This document shows positions 25,268 to 37,361 of a DNA stretch of 64,000 nucleotides, in pieces; position 1 is the stretch's first letter; each line of letters begins with the position of its first letter. This DNA comes from Wurfbainia villosa. Lineage: Eukaryota > Streptophyta > Magnoliopsida > Zingiberales > Zingiberaceae. Under the pieces are notes generated by a model. The model did no database searches. It saw only the letters and a program-made list of their open reading frames with translations, and was not told the origin of the DNA. The stretch spans positions 95,216,753 through 95,280,752 of the forward strand of contig CM046000.1 in NCBI GenBank assembly GCA_025175895.1, given 5' to 3'. The translations under genes and the position numbers were made by a program.

Positions 25268-28200
25268 ATGGCTTTCAACCCACTTGCTGTGATTTTAAAA
25301 GAAAATAAGCTTATTGGACCAAACTACATTGATTGGAAAAGAAATCTGGATATTGTCTTAACTGCGGAGGAGTACAAATTTGTACTCTTCGAGGTCTGTC
25401 CTCCTAAGCCCTCCGATGACTCTGATGAAAAGGGGAAAGAACGTTATAAGAAATGGGTCAAGGTAGATGAGATGGCACGGTGTTACATTTTGGCATCTAT
25501 GTCAAATGTGCTACAACATCAGCATTAGGCCATAGCCACAACTTATGATATGATGTTCAATCTCAAGGAACTTTTCGGACATCAGAGTAGGGCGTCTTGA
25601 TAGGAGGCAATGAGAAACTTGATGACGACCACCATGATCGAGGGAACACCCGTTAGGGATCATGTTCTCAAGATGATGGCTCATCTTAATGAGATGGAAG
25701 TCCTCGGAGCTGAGATCGATGGGGAAACCCAGGTCGATATCATTCTCCAGTCTCTGCCTAGGAGTTTTGAGCAGTTCCGCCTCAATTACAACATGAACAA
25801 AAGGTTGTATTCATTGGCGGAGCTTCTGACAAAACTCCAGGTGGCAGAGGGGCTTTTTCGTCAAAGTGCTCAAGCCATGGTCGCTCAGAAGGTTTCTTCC
25901 TCTAAACCGAAAGGTAAGAAGAAGAAGAAGCAAGGTGGGGCGAAGAAGGTGGCAGTGGGACCTCAGGTAGGAGTGAAGAAGCCGAAAGGCAAGTGCTTCA
26001 CTTGCAAGCAGACTGGACATTGGAAGGCGGACTGTCCTCGCCGAAAGAACAAAGGTATATCTTCTTGTTTAGTTGTTGAAACATGTTTAGCAGTGTTATC
26101 TACCAGTGCCTGGTGTGTAGATACAGGAGCCACTGATCATGTCTGCAATACTTTGCAGGGGTTCCAGGAAACCCGACGACTAGCTGAGGGAGAGATTACC
26201 ATCTTCATGGGCAATGCTTCAAAGGTGGCGGCTATTGCAGTGGGAGACGTTTATTTATCTTTTGATAGGAATAAAGTTTTGGTTTTGAGAAATTGTCTTT
26301 ATGTACCTACTTTTAGAAAGAATTTAATTTCAGTTTCTAAATTGTTTATGGATGGATATTCTGTTTCTTTTAATGACAAAGTGGTTATAAAAAGGAAGAG
26401 GGAGATTATCTGTTCTGGTACATTGGCTGGCAATTTATATACTCTTGAACCGAAAACTCCCACGATGCATATAGAAATCAATAACTCATCTTCTAAGTCT
26501 AATAAGAGAAAAGAACCTTCGCAAATGAACCAGACATATCTTTTGCATCTAAGGCTTGGTAGAATTCAAAGGTTGATAGCTGATGGACCTTTGGGTTCAT
26601 TAGTGGTGGAGGATCTCCCAACCTGCGAATCTTGCTTGGAAGGTAAAATGACCAAGAGGCCTTTCAAGGCCAAGGGGTATAGAGCCAAAGATGTGTTAGA
26701 ATTTGTTCATTATGATTTGTGCGGTCCTATGTCTATCTGTGCAAGAGGTGGCTTTGAATATTTCATCTCTTTTATGTATTTATATTCAAGATATGGATAC
26801 ATTTACTTGATCGCCACAAATCTGAATGCTTTGTGAGTTCAAAGATTCAAAGGGTGATGTGGAGAAGCAAATCCAGATAAAAGTATCAAGACATTACGAT
26901 CTGATCGTGGTGGCGAGTACCTCTTGGGAGAGTTTAGGAGTTACTTATCAGAGGCTGGGATTCAATCCCAATTGTCCGCACCTGGAACACCCCAGCAGAA
27001 TGGTGTGGCAGAGCGAAGGAATAGGACTCTTATGGAGATGGTCAGATCGATGATGAGTTATTCTGAGTTACCTGATTCGTTCTGGGGGTTTGCTCTGGAA
27101 ATAGCAGTACACATTCTGAACTTGGTTCCATCTAAGTCAGTACCCTCTACTCCCACAGAGTTGTGGACTGGGCGAAAGCCTAGTCTAAGACATATTCGGA
27201 TTTAGTAGTCCAAAGACATGTGCCAAGGGAGATGCTGGTAAGTTGGAATCTCGTACAGAAGTACGCTTGTTTGTTGGCTACCCTAAGGGAACGAAGGGTG
27301 GTTTATTCTATAGTCCTAGAGATCAGAAGGTGATCGTGAGTACGAATGTCAGATTTCTAGAGGAGGACTATGTGATGAACCACAGGCCCACGAGAAGGAT
27401 TGTTCTTGAGGAGTTGACAGGGGAAGTCCCGACTTTAATACCATCGGTACAAGAGGAGACACCACAAGTTACTGCACCGCGTGTCACAGAGCATACATAG
27501 GAGGCACCTCGTCGTAGTGGGAGGGTTGTTAGACAACCCGAGAGATTCATGTTTTTGGGAGAGTCTTCGGACTTAGTCCCTGGTGAACATGAACCGGATC
27601 CCTGGACATATGACGACGCACTCTAAGATAGAGATGCGGTATCTTGGCAAAGTGCGATGAATTCAAAGATAGAATCTATGGATTCTAATCAGGTCTGGGA
27701 GCTAGTAGAACCACCCGATGGTGTAAAAGCCATTGGATGCAAGTGGATCTACAAGAGAAAGAGAGGAGTAGATGGGAAGGTTGAGACCTTCAAAGCTAGG
27801 CTTGTTGCGAAAGGGTATACTCAGAAAGAGGGTATCGATTATGAGGAGACCTTTTCGCCGATAGCTATGCTTAAGTCTATCCGGATTCTCTTATCTATAG
27901 CTGCTCATATGGATTATGAGATTTGGCAGATGGATGTCAAGACAGCTTTCCTTAACGGAAGTCTTGAGGAGAACATCTATATGCGGCAACCTGAGGGATT
28001 CATTGCTAAAGGCTAAGAGCATCTTGTATGTAAGCTTAATCGGTCCATTTATGGATTGAAGCAAGCTTCTAGATCTTGGAACATCCGCTTTGATGAGGTA
28101 ATCCAGTCATATGGATTTATTCAAAGTCCGGATGAGCCTTGTGTATACAAGAGATGTGACGGAAACGTAGTGGTGTTTCTTGTACTATACGTAGATGAAA

Positions 28201-29168
28201 TTTTGTTAGTTGGCAACAATATCAAAGTGTTATCAGACGTAAGGGTATGGTTGTCCAAACAGTTTGATATGAAGGACTTGGGAGAAGTGGGACACATCCT
28301 TGGGATCAAAGTTATAAGGGATCGCAAGAAAAGGATGTTGTGCTTGTCTCAAGCTTCATACATTGACACTATCCTTGCTCGTTTTAGCATGCAGAACTCT
28401 AAGAAAGGTTTTCTACCTTTTAGGCATGGAGTTCCTTTATCTAAAGAGATGTGTCCCAAAACATCAAAGGAGATAGAGGACATGAAGGCGGTTCCTTATG
28501 CTTCGGCAGTAGGAAGCCTCATGTATGCTATGCTATGTATGAGACCAGATATCTGCTTTGCCGTGGGCATGGTTAGAAGATATCAGAGTAATCCTGGACA
28601 GGGACATTGGACTGCGGTAAAGCATATATTGAAGTACCTGAGAAGGACTAGGGATTATATGTTGGTTTACCGGGCAGATCAATTAGTCCCTGTAGGTTAC
28701 ACGGATTCGGATTTCTAATCAGATAGGGACAAGATTAAGTCTACATCGGGGTTTGTGTTTACTTTTGGAGGTGGAGCCATAGTATGGAGGAGTGTCAAGC
28801 AGAAATGCGTGGCGGACTCCACCATGGAAGCTGAGTATGTGGCAGCCTCTGAGGCAGCCAAGGAAGCTGTATGGCTCCGGAACTTCTTGATGGACTTGGA
28901 TGTGATTCCTGGTTTGCCCAGAATTATCATAATTTATTGTGATAACAGTGGTGCAGTTGCAAACTCGAAGGAACCACGAGCCCACAAGGCGAGTAAACAC
29001 ATAGAGCGCAAGTACCACCTTATACGAGAGATCGTAAATCGAGAAGAAGTTGCTGTCGCCAAGATTGCATCAGAGGATAACCTGGCGGATCCATTCACTA
29101 AGGCCCTTCCAGCGAAAGCGTTTGATAGGCATGTGGAGGACATGGGGATCAAATGTAAGGCAGTGTGA
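25268..29168 (+). pseudogene. gag-pol: gag-pol polyprotein, copia A unit 3, degraded
   Basis: Gag starts at ATG 25268, with TAG at 25526-25528 and the pair TGA TAG near 25598-25603. From 25610 to 26836 one frame covers the gag core, zinc knuckle CFTCKQTGHWKADC, protease WCVDTGATDHVC and the start of integrase (zinc-module HINLS missing). The integrase tail is at 26924-27205. RT is in two frames, with the catalytic box changed to YVDE (near 28183-28197). RNase H reaches the stop near 29166. Several stops are C-to-T changes of Gln codons (TAG near 27498, TAA near 27624, TAA near 28716), as expected for methylated, silenced copies. Non-functional. Confidence 0.85.
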
Positions 29169-29189
29169 TGACGGCATAGTCTTTTAGTA

Positions 29190-29203
29190 TAAGTGGGAGA
29201 TTG
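29190..29203 (+). other. polypurine tract with truncated LTR start
   Basis: AAGTGGGAGAT is followed by only the first two LTR bases, TG, then sequence of the host LTR. The fourth LTR of the array is absent from this point. Confidence 0.8.
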
Positions 29204-29451
29204 AACTATCCTCTTCTCGGAACAATCCGGAGGCGGAGAAACCTCATACAATATTGATTACATCAATAATCAAATAGATACAAGCAAATATAATGAAATA
29301 CAAATGCAAGTAAAGGAAAAACACTTTACAAGAGCTTTGGATTGCTTGATCTTTGATTGCCTTGAACTAGCTTTGAAGGACTGAAAAGCACCAACTTCCC
29401 CCTTCAATTTCGCCCAAGAAAATCGCTATCTTTTCCTCCATCACGAGCTCC

Positions 29452-29458
29452 TTATATA
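29452..29458 (-). promoter_or_regulatory. TATA box of element A LTR
   Basis: Minus strand GCTATATAAGG; the palindrome-like GATC-rich array lies directly upstream. Confidence 0.6.
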
Positions 29459-30029
29459 GCTTCAACCTGGCCGAGGTCGATCACGATCGCCGACCATCAC
29501 CGATCGATCACATTGTTGTGGAGACAACTGTAATCCATGCCGAAAATCCAATGGTTAGACATCACCGACGATCATGAGAATCACGATCGATCATGAGAAT
29601 CACCGACCGATCATGAGAATCGCCGACCGATGAGCCATCACCGACCGCCATCCTAGCCGAAAGTGAGACTCCATCGATATTGAAATGCATCACCGATCGA
29701 TCCCATAATCATTAATCGCCTACCGATCACGAAAGTGCCAATCGATTTTAGCCATGTCCCAGCAATACGTAAACCCTAGTTGACTATACCACTAATCGCA
29801 CATGGCACCAAATACCGCACACCTCAAACATGAGGTTTTAACCAAGTATGGTGCCCCATATCATAGACCACCCTTAGCCTGTACTCCAAGCCTTCTAACC
29901 ATCTCCATCACCTCACTCTCGTGATCACATCAGCAATACGTAAACTTGTTCATCCATCGCGCTAGTCTTCAGATGCTTCCATCGGCTATGTCATGCTAAC
30001 GGTGTCTACACCGCCAAGGCACATTGGAC

Positions 30030-30215
30030 TTACGCCGCCAAGACTCCCGCTTGGACTTTACGCCGCCAATACCAAACCCCTTGGACTTCAAATGCCAAGA
30101 CTCAAGCTTGGACTTTCCCTTGCCAACCTATGTTGGACTTTCCATGCCAAGACCCATGCTTGGACTTTCCTTGTGCCAAGTACTCAAGACTTGGACTTTC
30201 CCATGACAATTACAT
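30030..30215 (-). repeat. hairpin repeat array in element A LTR
   Basis: Six irregular units of about 25-35 bp, most with arms CCAAG and CTTGG around a short loop and followed by ACTTTCC. It matches the array in element F (61853-62165) in reverse orientation. Confidence 0.75.
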
Positions 30216-30303
30216 TGTCATATGTTTTTGTCGAAACATCAAAACATCACTCGAGCCAAGCTCGAGTCCTGGTCAATCATGACCTGGGCCGATTGCACCA
30301 ACA

Positions 30304-32330
30304 TGAATATGATAAGGAAAACAAGTAACTTTAATGCATGCTAAAAGCAACAATTAAACTAATGCTAAAAGTTATGAAAGCAAACTACTAAACTACTCAG
30401 GTAAAAATAAATAAATGAGCACGCATTCAATTAAATCAAAATGATACTTCTTTCCCCCAGACTTACATTGAAGCATAGTTCTGCAGGTGAAGCAATTGAA
30501 AAGGTCATAGAGGAAAATAAGACAGTTAAAGTAGTTATATATTTGCTTGCTCCATTAGTCTCCTGAAAAAGTATTAAAAGGAAACAATAAAAATGGAAAA
30601 AGGAAATTGTAATAATTGATGAAATAACCAAAAGCAATGAAAAATTGAAGATAAAGTGGTCTAATCCAACCAATTCAATTTTCAACCAATATCAATTTAA
30701 ACCAGTCCTTGGCAACGACACCAAAAACTTGATGCACGCAAATGTGACCTCACCTCCCTGGCTAAGATGCCAAAAACTTGATGCATGCGCTTAACTACCG
30801 CAAGTGCACTATTGTCGTCAAGCAATAAAATATCAATCCCACAGGGACTGATAATTGAGTACTGATTTACTAAATGAATTAAGATTGTTTAGATTAAATC
30901 AGTGGCAAAAGGGTTGAAAGTGAGAAAGACGGAGAGCGAGAGGGATAGGAGATCACTTTTACAGGGACACCACTATCGTTGTGTCGTTGTTATGATAGAT
31001 GGGAATGATTCTAAGATTTTGATTTCACCTATATGATGTTAAACATGTCGTCTACTTATGTTCCTAAGTTCTCTATGATTTATTTTGTAGGAGGATCATC
31101 AAATAAATCTCGGTGACCTTTTGATTCTACATGGGAATTACCTAATCTTCTAGAGCATCCCTTTCGAATCCATAGAGCTCAGGAGGTTGTTGTCACTAGG
31201 ATGCCCCTGTCATGGGTCCAATAACCGTTGAGTTGATTTCTCCTACTTCGTAGCCTCTAGATTAGACTTGGTTCATGGAGTTATAAGATGTTCTATGTTA
31301 TCCCCATGAATAAGTGGACCTTATTTCATGCCCTACTCTTTCATGTCTTAGGGTCTATGGTTTTCAGAGGGAGGGCGATCATTTAGTTCCTCTTTGATTC
31401 TCCAAAGTTTCAATGTGAATGCTTAGGGGACCCACATCGACTAAACATAGTAGAATAAGAGTAAACATAAACTTCTTCATCAAACTAGAAATCATAAGAT
31501 GCAAATAAATTTAAGATAAACTCATAATTCATTGCAAGACAAAGTTTAACATGCACAGGTTACTTCCTAATCCTAGAATAACAGAATCCACTCCATAATT
31601 AGAAAAAAACTGTAGGACATCGACAAAACAAGAATAAACCCAAATGAATTTCAGAAAAGGAAAATAGAATGACTTAGTCTTGATCGGGATTGTCTTCGGC
31701 TTCATCTTGTACCCAGGTTTAGAGTGGTGACATAGAGATCTCCTCCTCTAGCAGTTAGGGGCCCTTGGACAACCCCCTTTTAGGGCTTGGGAGCCCTAGG
31801 GTGACTCCCTTCACGATCCCCAACCTCTTGGATAAGTTTCCTATATATAAAGGTGGCTCCAGCTTTCCATAAATGCTTAAAAATACTTAATTCATTGAAA
31901 TTGCGGTGCCGCCACACGATCATGTGTGGTACACATAGCCACCCATGTGCAAGGATGGAAACTACTAAAATTCAAGTTGAAAATTGATCTGGAAAAGATA
32001 AAAGATCATGTAAAATTCACAAGGTCGACTGTGTGTCACTCTAGAGACTCCATTTTGATATGTTTCACTTGAGGAATATGCCCGTGTCTTGGAACATGAC
32101 CATAGCATGTTCCCTAAAATCCATGCTCCATATAAATGCTTCATTTTGCCCCAAATCTTCACCCTATCAATAAGAAAACAACAAGAACAGATATCCAAAT
32201 GAAGATAATAGAAAAGTAGAGTAAACCAAGATAATATGCAATGAACATCCTAAAAACGAAGTAAGATGTGCGCCAAAATGATAACTAAAATTTTATATAA
32301 AATGCGCACATCGGATATTAATAAAGGCAA
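30304..32330 (-). mobile_element. Ty3/gypsy LTR and leader, minus strand
   Basis: The minus strand at 30723-30705 reads TGGTGTCGTTGCCAAGGAC, a slightly decayed form of the tRNA-Asp-type primer site usual in plant gypsy elements. 30304-30704 is then the leader, cut by element A. The LTR runs right from about 30730; a TATATATA box lies near 31842-31849. CACACGATCATGTGTGG-like short palindromes occur near 31913-31930, as in such LTRs. The phrase CCAAAAACTTGATGCA occurs twice, 51 bp apart (30721, 30772). The right boundary is a guess from where recognisable LTR features end. No coding region is present. Confidence 0.55.
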
Positions 32331-33717
32331 GACTTGTTAGTCTTGCTCGTAGTTTCTACAGATTTTATAGAATCTCGAATGTATGAAATCTACTCTCTAC
32401 TCTCTTCTTTCATTGTGATTATGTCAAAAGCATGAGATACTAGCCCCTGGAGATGTCTAGGAGGAAATAAAATTGTTTATTTTTCTCCGTTGCGTATATA
32501 GTTTCTCCTTGAATCACCCAACAGGTATAATATAATTGAAATTGAACAAGTATAATTTTCAAAATTCAAACTTTTAGGTTTAGCAAAAAAAAATACTTGC
32601 AATGTATCCAAGATCAATATGTAACAAATGGGGAAGAACCAATCACACATTGGGTAGAGATAAAACATGTTCTAATTAGAAAATATATTTCACCATACTT
32701 TAGAAAACAATAATGCACTTTATGAATCAAGCTAGAACAATAAAAAAATGAGTGTAAATAAATATATAAGAAAATTTAAATATTTGTGAATGTGTTGTAA
32801 CCCTTAATTAGACCATAGTCAAATTTTGATTTACTTCATTGATGGATTGAGACATGAAAATCACACTAAGTAATGAGGCTTATAAAATTTAAGCTATTTC
32901 ACACTGTAAATTTAAGGAATATAATATAGAAGATTATGTATTTGTCCACATTCGCCCCAAGTACATCTTTAAAAACTCTTTAAAAAAATTCATAACCCCT
33001 CTTTAGTCCTTTTCAAATTATGAGAATTAGTGCTAATGCATATGTAGTTAATTTGCCAACTTTTTTAAACATTAATCCAATTTTCAATGTTGAGTACTTA
33101 CTATCATATCATGGAACATTCATGTTTTTCTCTGTTGAATTCTCTACAAGGTACATGTCGATGGTGTTGATTTCACACTCCCATCAGTGACCCAATATTC
33201 TCATCCTACAAGCCCAAGTTATCAAAGGGATTATTTCAAACATTCAAAAAAGATGATCCAAAAGAATAAATCAGCAACTCACCAAGAGTCAAGTTCTCTT
33301 CAACAGAGAAAAATAATACAAACAAGAACTATATTGGTAGCAAAAAAAGCAATTAATAAAGAAATAAACCAATAATTATCAAATTCAACTTAAATGACAT
33401 CTCTGCTTTACAACTATTCTTCCTTGGATAAAAGAAAACATATTGACATCAAAAAGTTAATGCATGAAAAAATAAACTAGCAATTATCCAATTCAACTAA
33501 AAAGGCATCTCCACTTCATAATTGCTCCACCTTCCCATTTGATGAAGTCATGTTCTCTTCGATTGAGGAGTCAAGTTTTTATTTGTTTATTGATTTACCT
33601 ACAAGTCATATACTTACAACGTCAATTCCTTCAAGTTCTTCTTTGTCTACAACTCGTGTGTCCATAGGTTGTATACTTACAATGGCAATTCCGACACTCC
33701 CATCAACAATATCACTA
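32331..33717. other. AT-rich DNA without recognised gene
   Basis: No ORF of interest. Contains a decayed tandem duplication: 33362-33423 and 33470-33529 share AAATAAAC...AATTATC.AATTCAACT...GCATCTC. A second short one (TATACTTACAA.G.CAATTCC) lies near 33609 and 33671. Probably old transposon debris. Confidence 0.5.
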
Positions 33718-34338
33718 ATATGAAGAGAAATAGGGGCCAACGTGGCAAGGAGAGGACCCAGTCAACATAGAGAGCACTTCAAATTGATACATGAGAGGCT
33801 GGTGAATTGTAGAGTCAACTTGGCTTCGACTCAACACTTTGCTTACATAGACGTGATAGTTACATACTCTAATAGGCATGACGGATGTGAATGGACACAA
33901 CTAGAAGATGAGTTGTGTGTCCCTAGGTTTGTATAAAAAAATGCCTCGAGGATCATGAGGAGGAAGTTCGATTACGAATACATCACTATTTCATTCTTTA
34001 CTTATAGTATATTTTCTCATCTTCTCTAATAAAAATCTAAGTTGAGTGTCGGAGAGACTTTGCCAAGGTTTCCTCCTTGTCACCCTCTTAACTCTTTCTA
34101 TTGTTCACAACAAATGAGGACTCCTTCCCTTCTTTCTCCTATCAGATTGCTGACCCGATAAAGTTTGTCGACCCAAACAATTGCGAACCCGAGACGAGAT
34201 CGCTTGATGGCTTAAGGTCGACCCATGAAAGAGGACCCATCCAACTAACTTACCAGTGAGTGGATGTTTAGTTAGTCTGCTAAAGCACAAGCCCATGAGA
34301 AGTATAGAGGATCCAACCCACCTACTGATCTCAGGACA
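33718..34338 (+). repeat. 5' LTR of the Tat-like element
   Basis: Starts about TGAAGAGAAATAGGGG. TATAAAAAAA lies near 33929-33937, followed by GCCTCGAGGA. The R/U5 phrase AAGTTGAGTGTCGGAGAGAC near 34041 matches the CTTAAG..TCGGAGGG..TTTGCCGGG leader typical of Tat/RIRE2-like LTRs. It ends before the decayed primer site. Confidence 0.6.
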
Positions 34339-34479
34339 AATCATTCGGCTCCATTTATGGGAAGATCTAGACTGAGACATTGAGATGAGAGATGCAAGAT
34401 GAAATCAAGGAAATAAAGAATTGACATCTGTAGGCCGAGGTTACAACATCCTCTCGAGTTCAAGAGTCCCTGCTTGAAC

Positions 34480-36387
34480 GATGGAGAGTTTGAACAGGAT
34501 AGTGATAGCTACTATGGAAGAGCTCCTTCGACAAAAACCCATGCTAAACCCTGTACCTAAAGAATTAATTGGGGAACATCAACCCAGTATGATGAATAAT
34601 TTTGGTAGTCAATTGCCCAATATCTCCTATTAAAAGACCTTAGAAGAATTTAGAAGGAGGTGTTGAGACAAAAGAAGGTGATGACGACCGGGATGGGCAC
34701 TCCTTTCTCCAAGGGTGTCCTTGTCGAAGAGTTGCTAAGTCATTTCCTACCTCTTAAAATTGGAGAGTACATGGGAACCTCTGATCATGAGGACCATCTC
34801 TTTCAATTCTAGAATGCTTCTCTATTGCACCAATACAGGGATAGAATGAAGTGTCGAGTCTTCCTGACAATTTTGTTAGGGTCGGCACATTATTGGTTCG
34901 ACCAATTAAGGCCAAGGTCTATTGACTCATTCGAGGAATTTAACACCCTATTTCTGCATCATTTAATCAGTAGTAAGCGCTACAACAATACCCCCCTCAT
35001 TCTCTTTTCAATGAAGTAGCAAAGTTGGGAGACCCTGTAGGAATACATCCAATGCTTTAATCACACTGCCTTAGAGGTACCCTTTGATACCTTAAAAATA
35101 TTGATAAGTGCATTTTTTTTAGGTGCTAGCAGAAGAAGATTTCTTCTGGTCATTGGTGAAAAATACTTTGGCCACTTATGATGATGTTCTAGGAAGGGTA
35201 GCGAAGAACGTCAATGTGAAAGAAACTCTGAAAGTAAGGAATCTCGAGGTCATTCCTTACTAGCCAAAGAGGAGGGCCTCTCACTCGACCTCTCGAAATG
35301 GAATCTCGAGGTCATTCCCTAACTATGTGGTAGGTATACAGGTAGCCAAGAGGAATGTGCAGGTCTTAGAAGAGGAACGCTTGCTGAGACAACCTGTGTG
35401 AGGAGGCTTCTTGATCTGGCACAAACTTCATACTGTGCCTTCCACCAGGAGTACAACCTCTCCACCCAATCATGCAGCAGGCTTGTGGAGGAGATTAATT
35501 GGGTGTTATAGCACCGACAGCAAGCTAGGCCCCTGGAGCGACGAGAGGAACAACCCTCAGTCAAGAGAGGAACAACCTTCAGTCAAGAGAGGAACAACCT
35601 TCAATCAAGCGACCTCACTCTATTAAGCTAGAAGAGGCCAAATTGTATAAGGATGAATTAGGCCCTCCGGCGACCCAAGGAACCATCGCGGAGGAGTCAG
35701 AATGCTCAAAGGAGGGCTCCTAGTAATAGTTTATCTCATCGAGGAGTTATTAATATCATCTCTAAAGGAGCCATAGATGGGGACTCTAATAAGGCAAGAG
35801 AGGCCCATAGTTGTTGGTTGGAGAGTTTTGCAATTGGTACCAAGCAATAGAAGGGAAGACTCTATCATTAGTTTCAGATCAACAGACTTGGATGGGACAC
35901 CTACTCTGCACGAGGATGCATTGATAATCCAAGCCACCATACCAAATTATGATGTGGCTAGGGTGTTTGTGGACTCAAGGATTTTTGTCGACACCCTCTT
36001 AAAGCCATCGATCAAATGCAGTTAAATTTGATTGCGCTCCAACTTCTTTCCACCTCACTACTCAATTTTACAAGGTACAAATTCTAGCCACTAGGGCAAG
36101 TCAACCTCTCATTATCCTGTGGAAAAGAATATCCCAAGAAGAAATCTCGCCATGATATTGATGATGGTAGAAGCCAATTCCACCTATAATGTCATCCTGT
36201 GAAGACTAGCATTGAATTCTTTCAAGGTTGTGGTGTCAACCTACCATAAGAAGGTCAAGTTCCTAGTAGGATGACAGGTGAAAAATATGTGGGTTGACTA
36301 GAAGAGAGCTAGGGTAGAAGGTGGCATGTAAGAATACAAGAATTAAGGAAGAGAAGAAGTCTAGTCATTCAGGATTTACCTTCACTA
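34480..36387 (+). pseudogene. gag: gag and protease of the Tat-like element
   Basis: Gag is recognisable in pieces. 34740-35110 holds the Retrotrans_gag region (YMGTSDHEDHLFQF, CRVFLTILLGSAHYWFDQL, SFEEFNTLFLHHL, then EYIQCFNHTALEVP). 35750-36010 holds the protease lead-in (GVINIISKGAIDGDSNKA, then DALIIQATIPNYDVARVFVDS). The protease active site, normally DSG in VDSGSS, reads DSR here. Many stops and frameshifts. The piece ends at the TRIM inserted at 36388. Confidence 0.7.
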
Positions 36388-36587
36388 TGTTAGTATAAAT
36401 AAGATTCACATATCTCCACAATGGTATAATATTGTCCACTTTGGACCTTAAACCCTCATGGTTTTATTTTTGGGCTATACTCAAAAGACCTCATACCAAT
36501 AGAGATATATTTTCATCTTATAAGTACATAATCTTTTTTATGTCTTACAAATGTGGGACTTTGATTATATTCCCAATGCTTCTAACA
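36388..36587 (-). repeat. TRIM LTR, left copy, split from its partner by element B
   Basis: TGTTAG...CTAACA, 200 bp, minus orientation. Its interior starts ATC at 36588 and continues at 53257 beyond element B. The right LTR is 53642-53840. Confidence 0.8.
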
Positions 36588-36590
36588 ATC

Positions 36591-37361
36591 TGTTCGATCG
36601 AGAGAATCGCTAGAGAGGGGGGGGGTGAATAGAGATTGTAAAAACTTCTTTTCGTTCGTCAAAAACTCGAGTATTACAACAAAAGTAAAGACAATAAAAT
36701 AAAGATAAACACCTTTGTTTTTTACTTGGTTCTCAACCGAAAGTTTGCTACTCCAAGGCCCCGCGATACTTGACTGTGTACGAAGGGGAAATCCACTATA
36801 AGTCTCCTCCTTGTTGGAGGTAGGAGACAATGATTACAATGAAAACCAAATTGAGGATGAGGCAACAAGCCTACCTCACCTCATTACGATGAAAACTTCG
36901 AGTACAATAAAATAGAAACAAATTGAAAGACTATTAAGCTACCGACGGAGGTGAATTGGAATCTCGACGTGTCAGCGTCGTAGCATTGTTGTCGAAGTGT
37001 ATCATCGTTGGAGCATTTTGGTAGCAAAGAATGATTATCCAAAACGGTGAAACCCCCCTTCTTTTATAGCCCTTCAAACCCTATCTTGTTGAGATTTGGA
37101 TTTGAGTCAAAGCTCCTTATCTCTCCAAGATAAGAGAAGCTTATCTTGACTTTCTTCGAGCTGGACAGTTTGAATAGCAGTTGACTGATGCTAGCAGCAA
37201 TCGACAGCTAATAGCCAACAATCAACTACTAGATTGGTCACTCCCCTGCAATAAAGAGTTTGCATTGAAATACAAGTAATGGATACTTTGAGGTTCCTTA
37301 CCATCCGATCTCGACCTAGACCTTCCCTAGGAAGTCTTAGTTGGATCTCCACCTAAGTTTG
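36591..37361 (-). repeat. element B left LTR, part 1
   Basis: Matches 50378-51175 of the right LTR. Minus-strand TATA box at 37062-37068; decayed palindromes near 37175-37215. Interrupted by copia C after GTTTG. Confidence 0.85.

Larger units (their letters stand above)
5993..29203 (+). mobile_element. tandem Ty1/copia array (family A): three LTR-interior units, last LTR missing
   Basis: Order: LTR1 5993-8029, interior 8030-12992, LTR2 12993-15061, interior 15062-22147 (with a solo LTR inside), LTR3 22148-24210, interior 24211-29201. After the third purine tract only the first two LTR bases (TG) remain, and the host LTR follows at once. All units face the same way. Units 2 and 3 share derived changes (stops TGA TAG in gag, a net 15-bp loss in the integrase zinc region, an 11-unit minisatellite, a 51-bp leader duplication) that unit 1 lacks. 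They therefore arose by duplication of one unit, probably by unequal recombination between LTRs. No clean 5-bp target duplication flanks the array. Confidence 0.85.
1..30303 (-). mobile_element. Sirevirus-like LTR retrotransposon A (partial, no pol seen)
   Basis: On the minus strand the order is LTR (30303 to 29204, then 5992 to 5702), primer site, gag (5634-4075), non-coding DNA, an env-like ORF (2827-1630), then non-coding DNA to the window edge. The LTR starts on the minus strand with TGTTGGTGCAATCGG at 30303 and ends next to TGGTATCAGAGCC at 5699. The copia array 5993-29203 is a later insertion in this LTR. No protease, integrase or reverse transcriptase is visible in the 5.6 kb of its own interior that lies in the window. 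The gag type (two zinc knuckles, coiled coil, C-terminal FWVPKS motif) and the LTR palindromes point to the Sirevirus group of Ty1/copia. The 3' LTR lies outside the window. Confidence 0.75.
29204..30303 (-). repeat. LTR of element A, distal part
   Basis: Continues the LTR begun at 5702. 29205-29253 repeats 5941-5990 with about four to five differences. A minus-strand TATA box lies at 29452-29458 (TATATAA). Upstream of it, 29465-29760, is an array rich in CGATCGATC and CCGACCGATC motifs. 30030-30215 holds hairpin repeats. The LTR ends with CCAACA at 30303. Confidence 0.8.

Noticed and set aside
33742..33936. 64-codon ORF
   Set aside because: Located in U3 of the Tat-like LTR and ends at the TATA box; no homology recognised.
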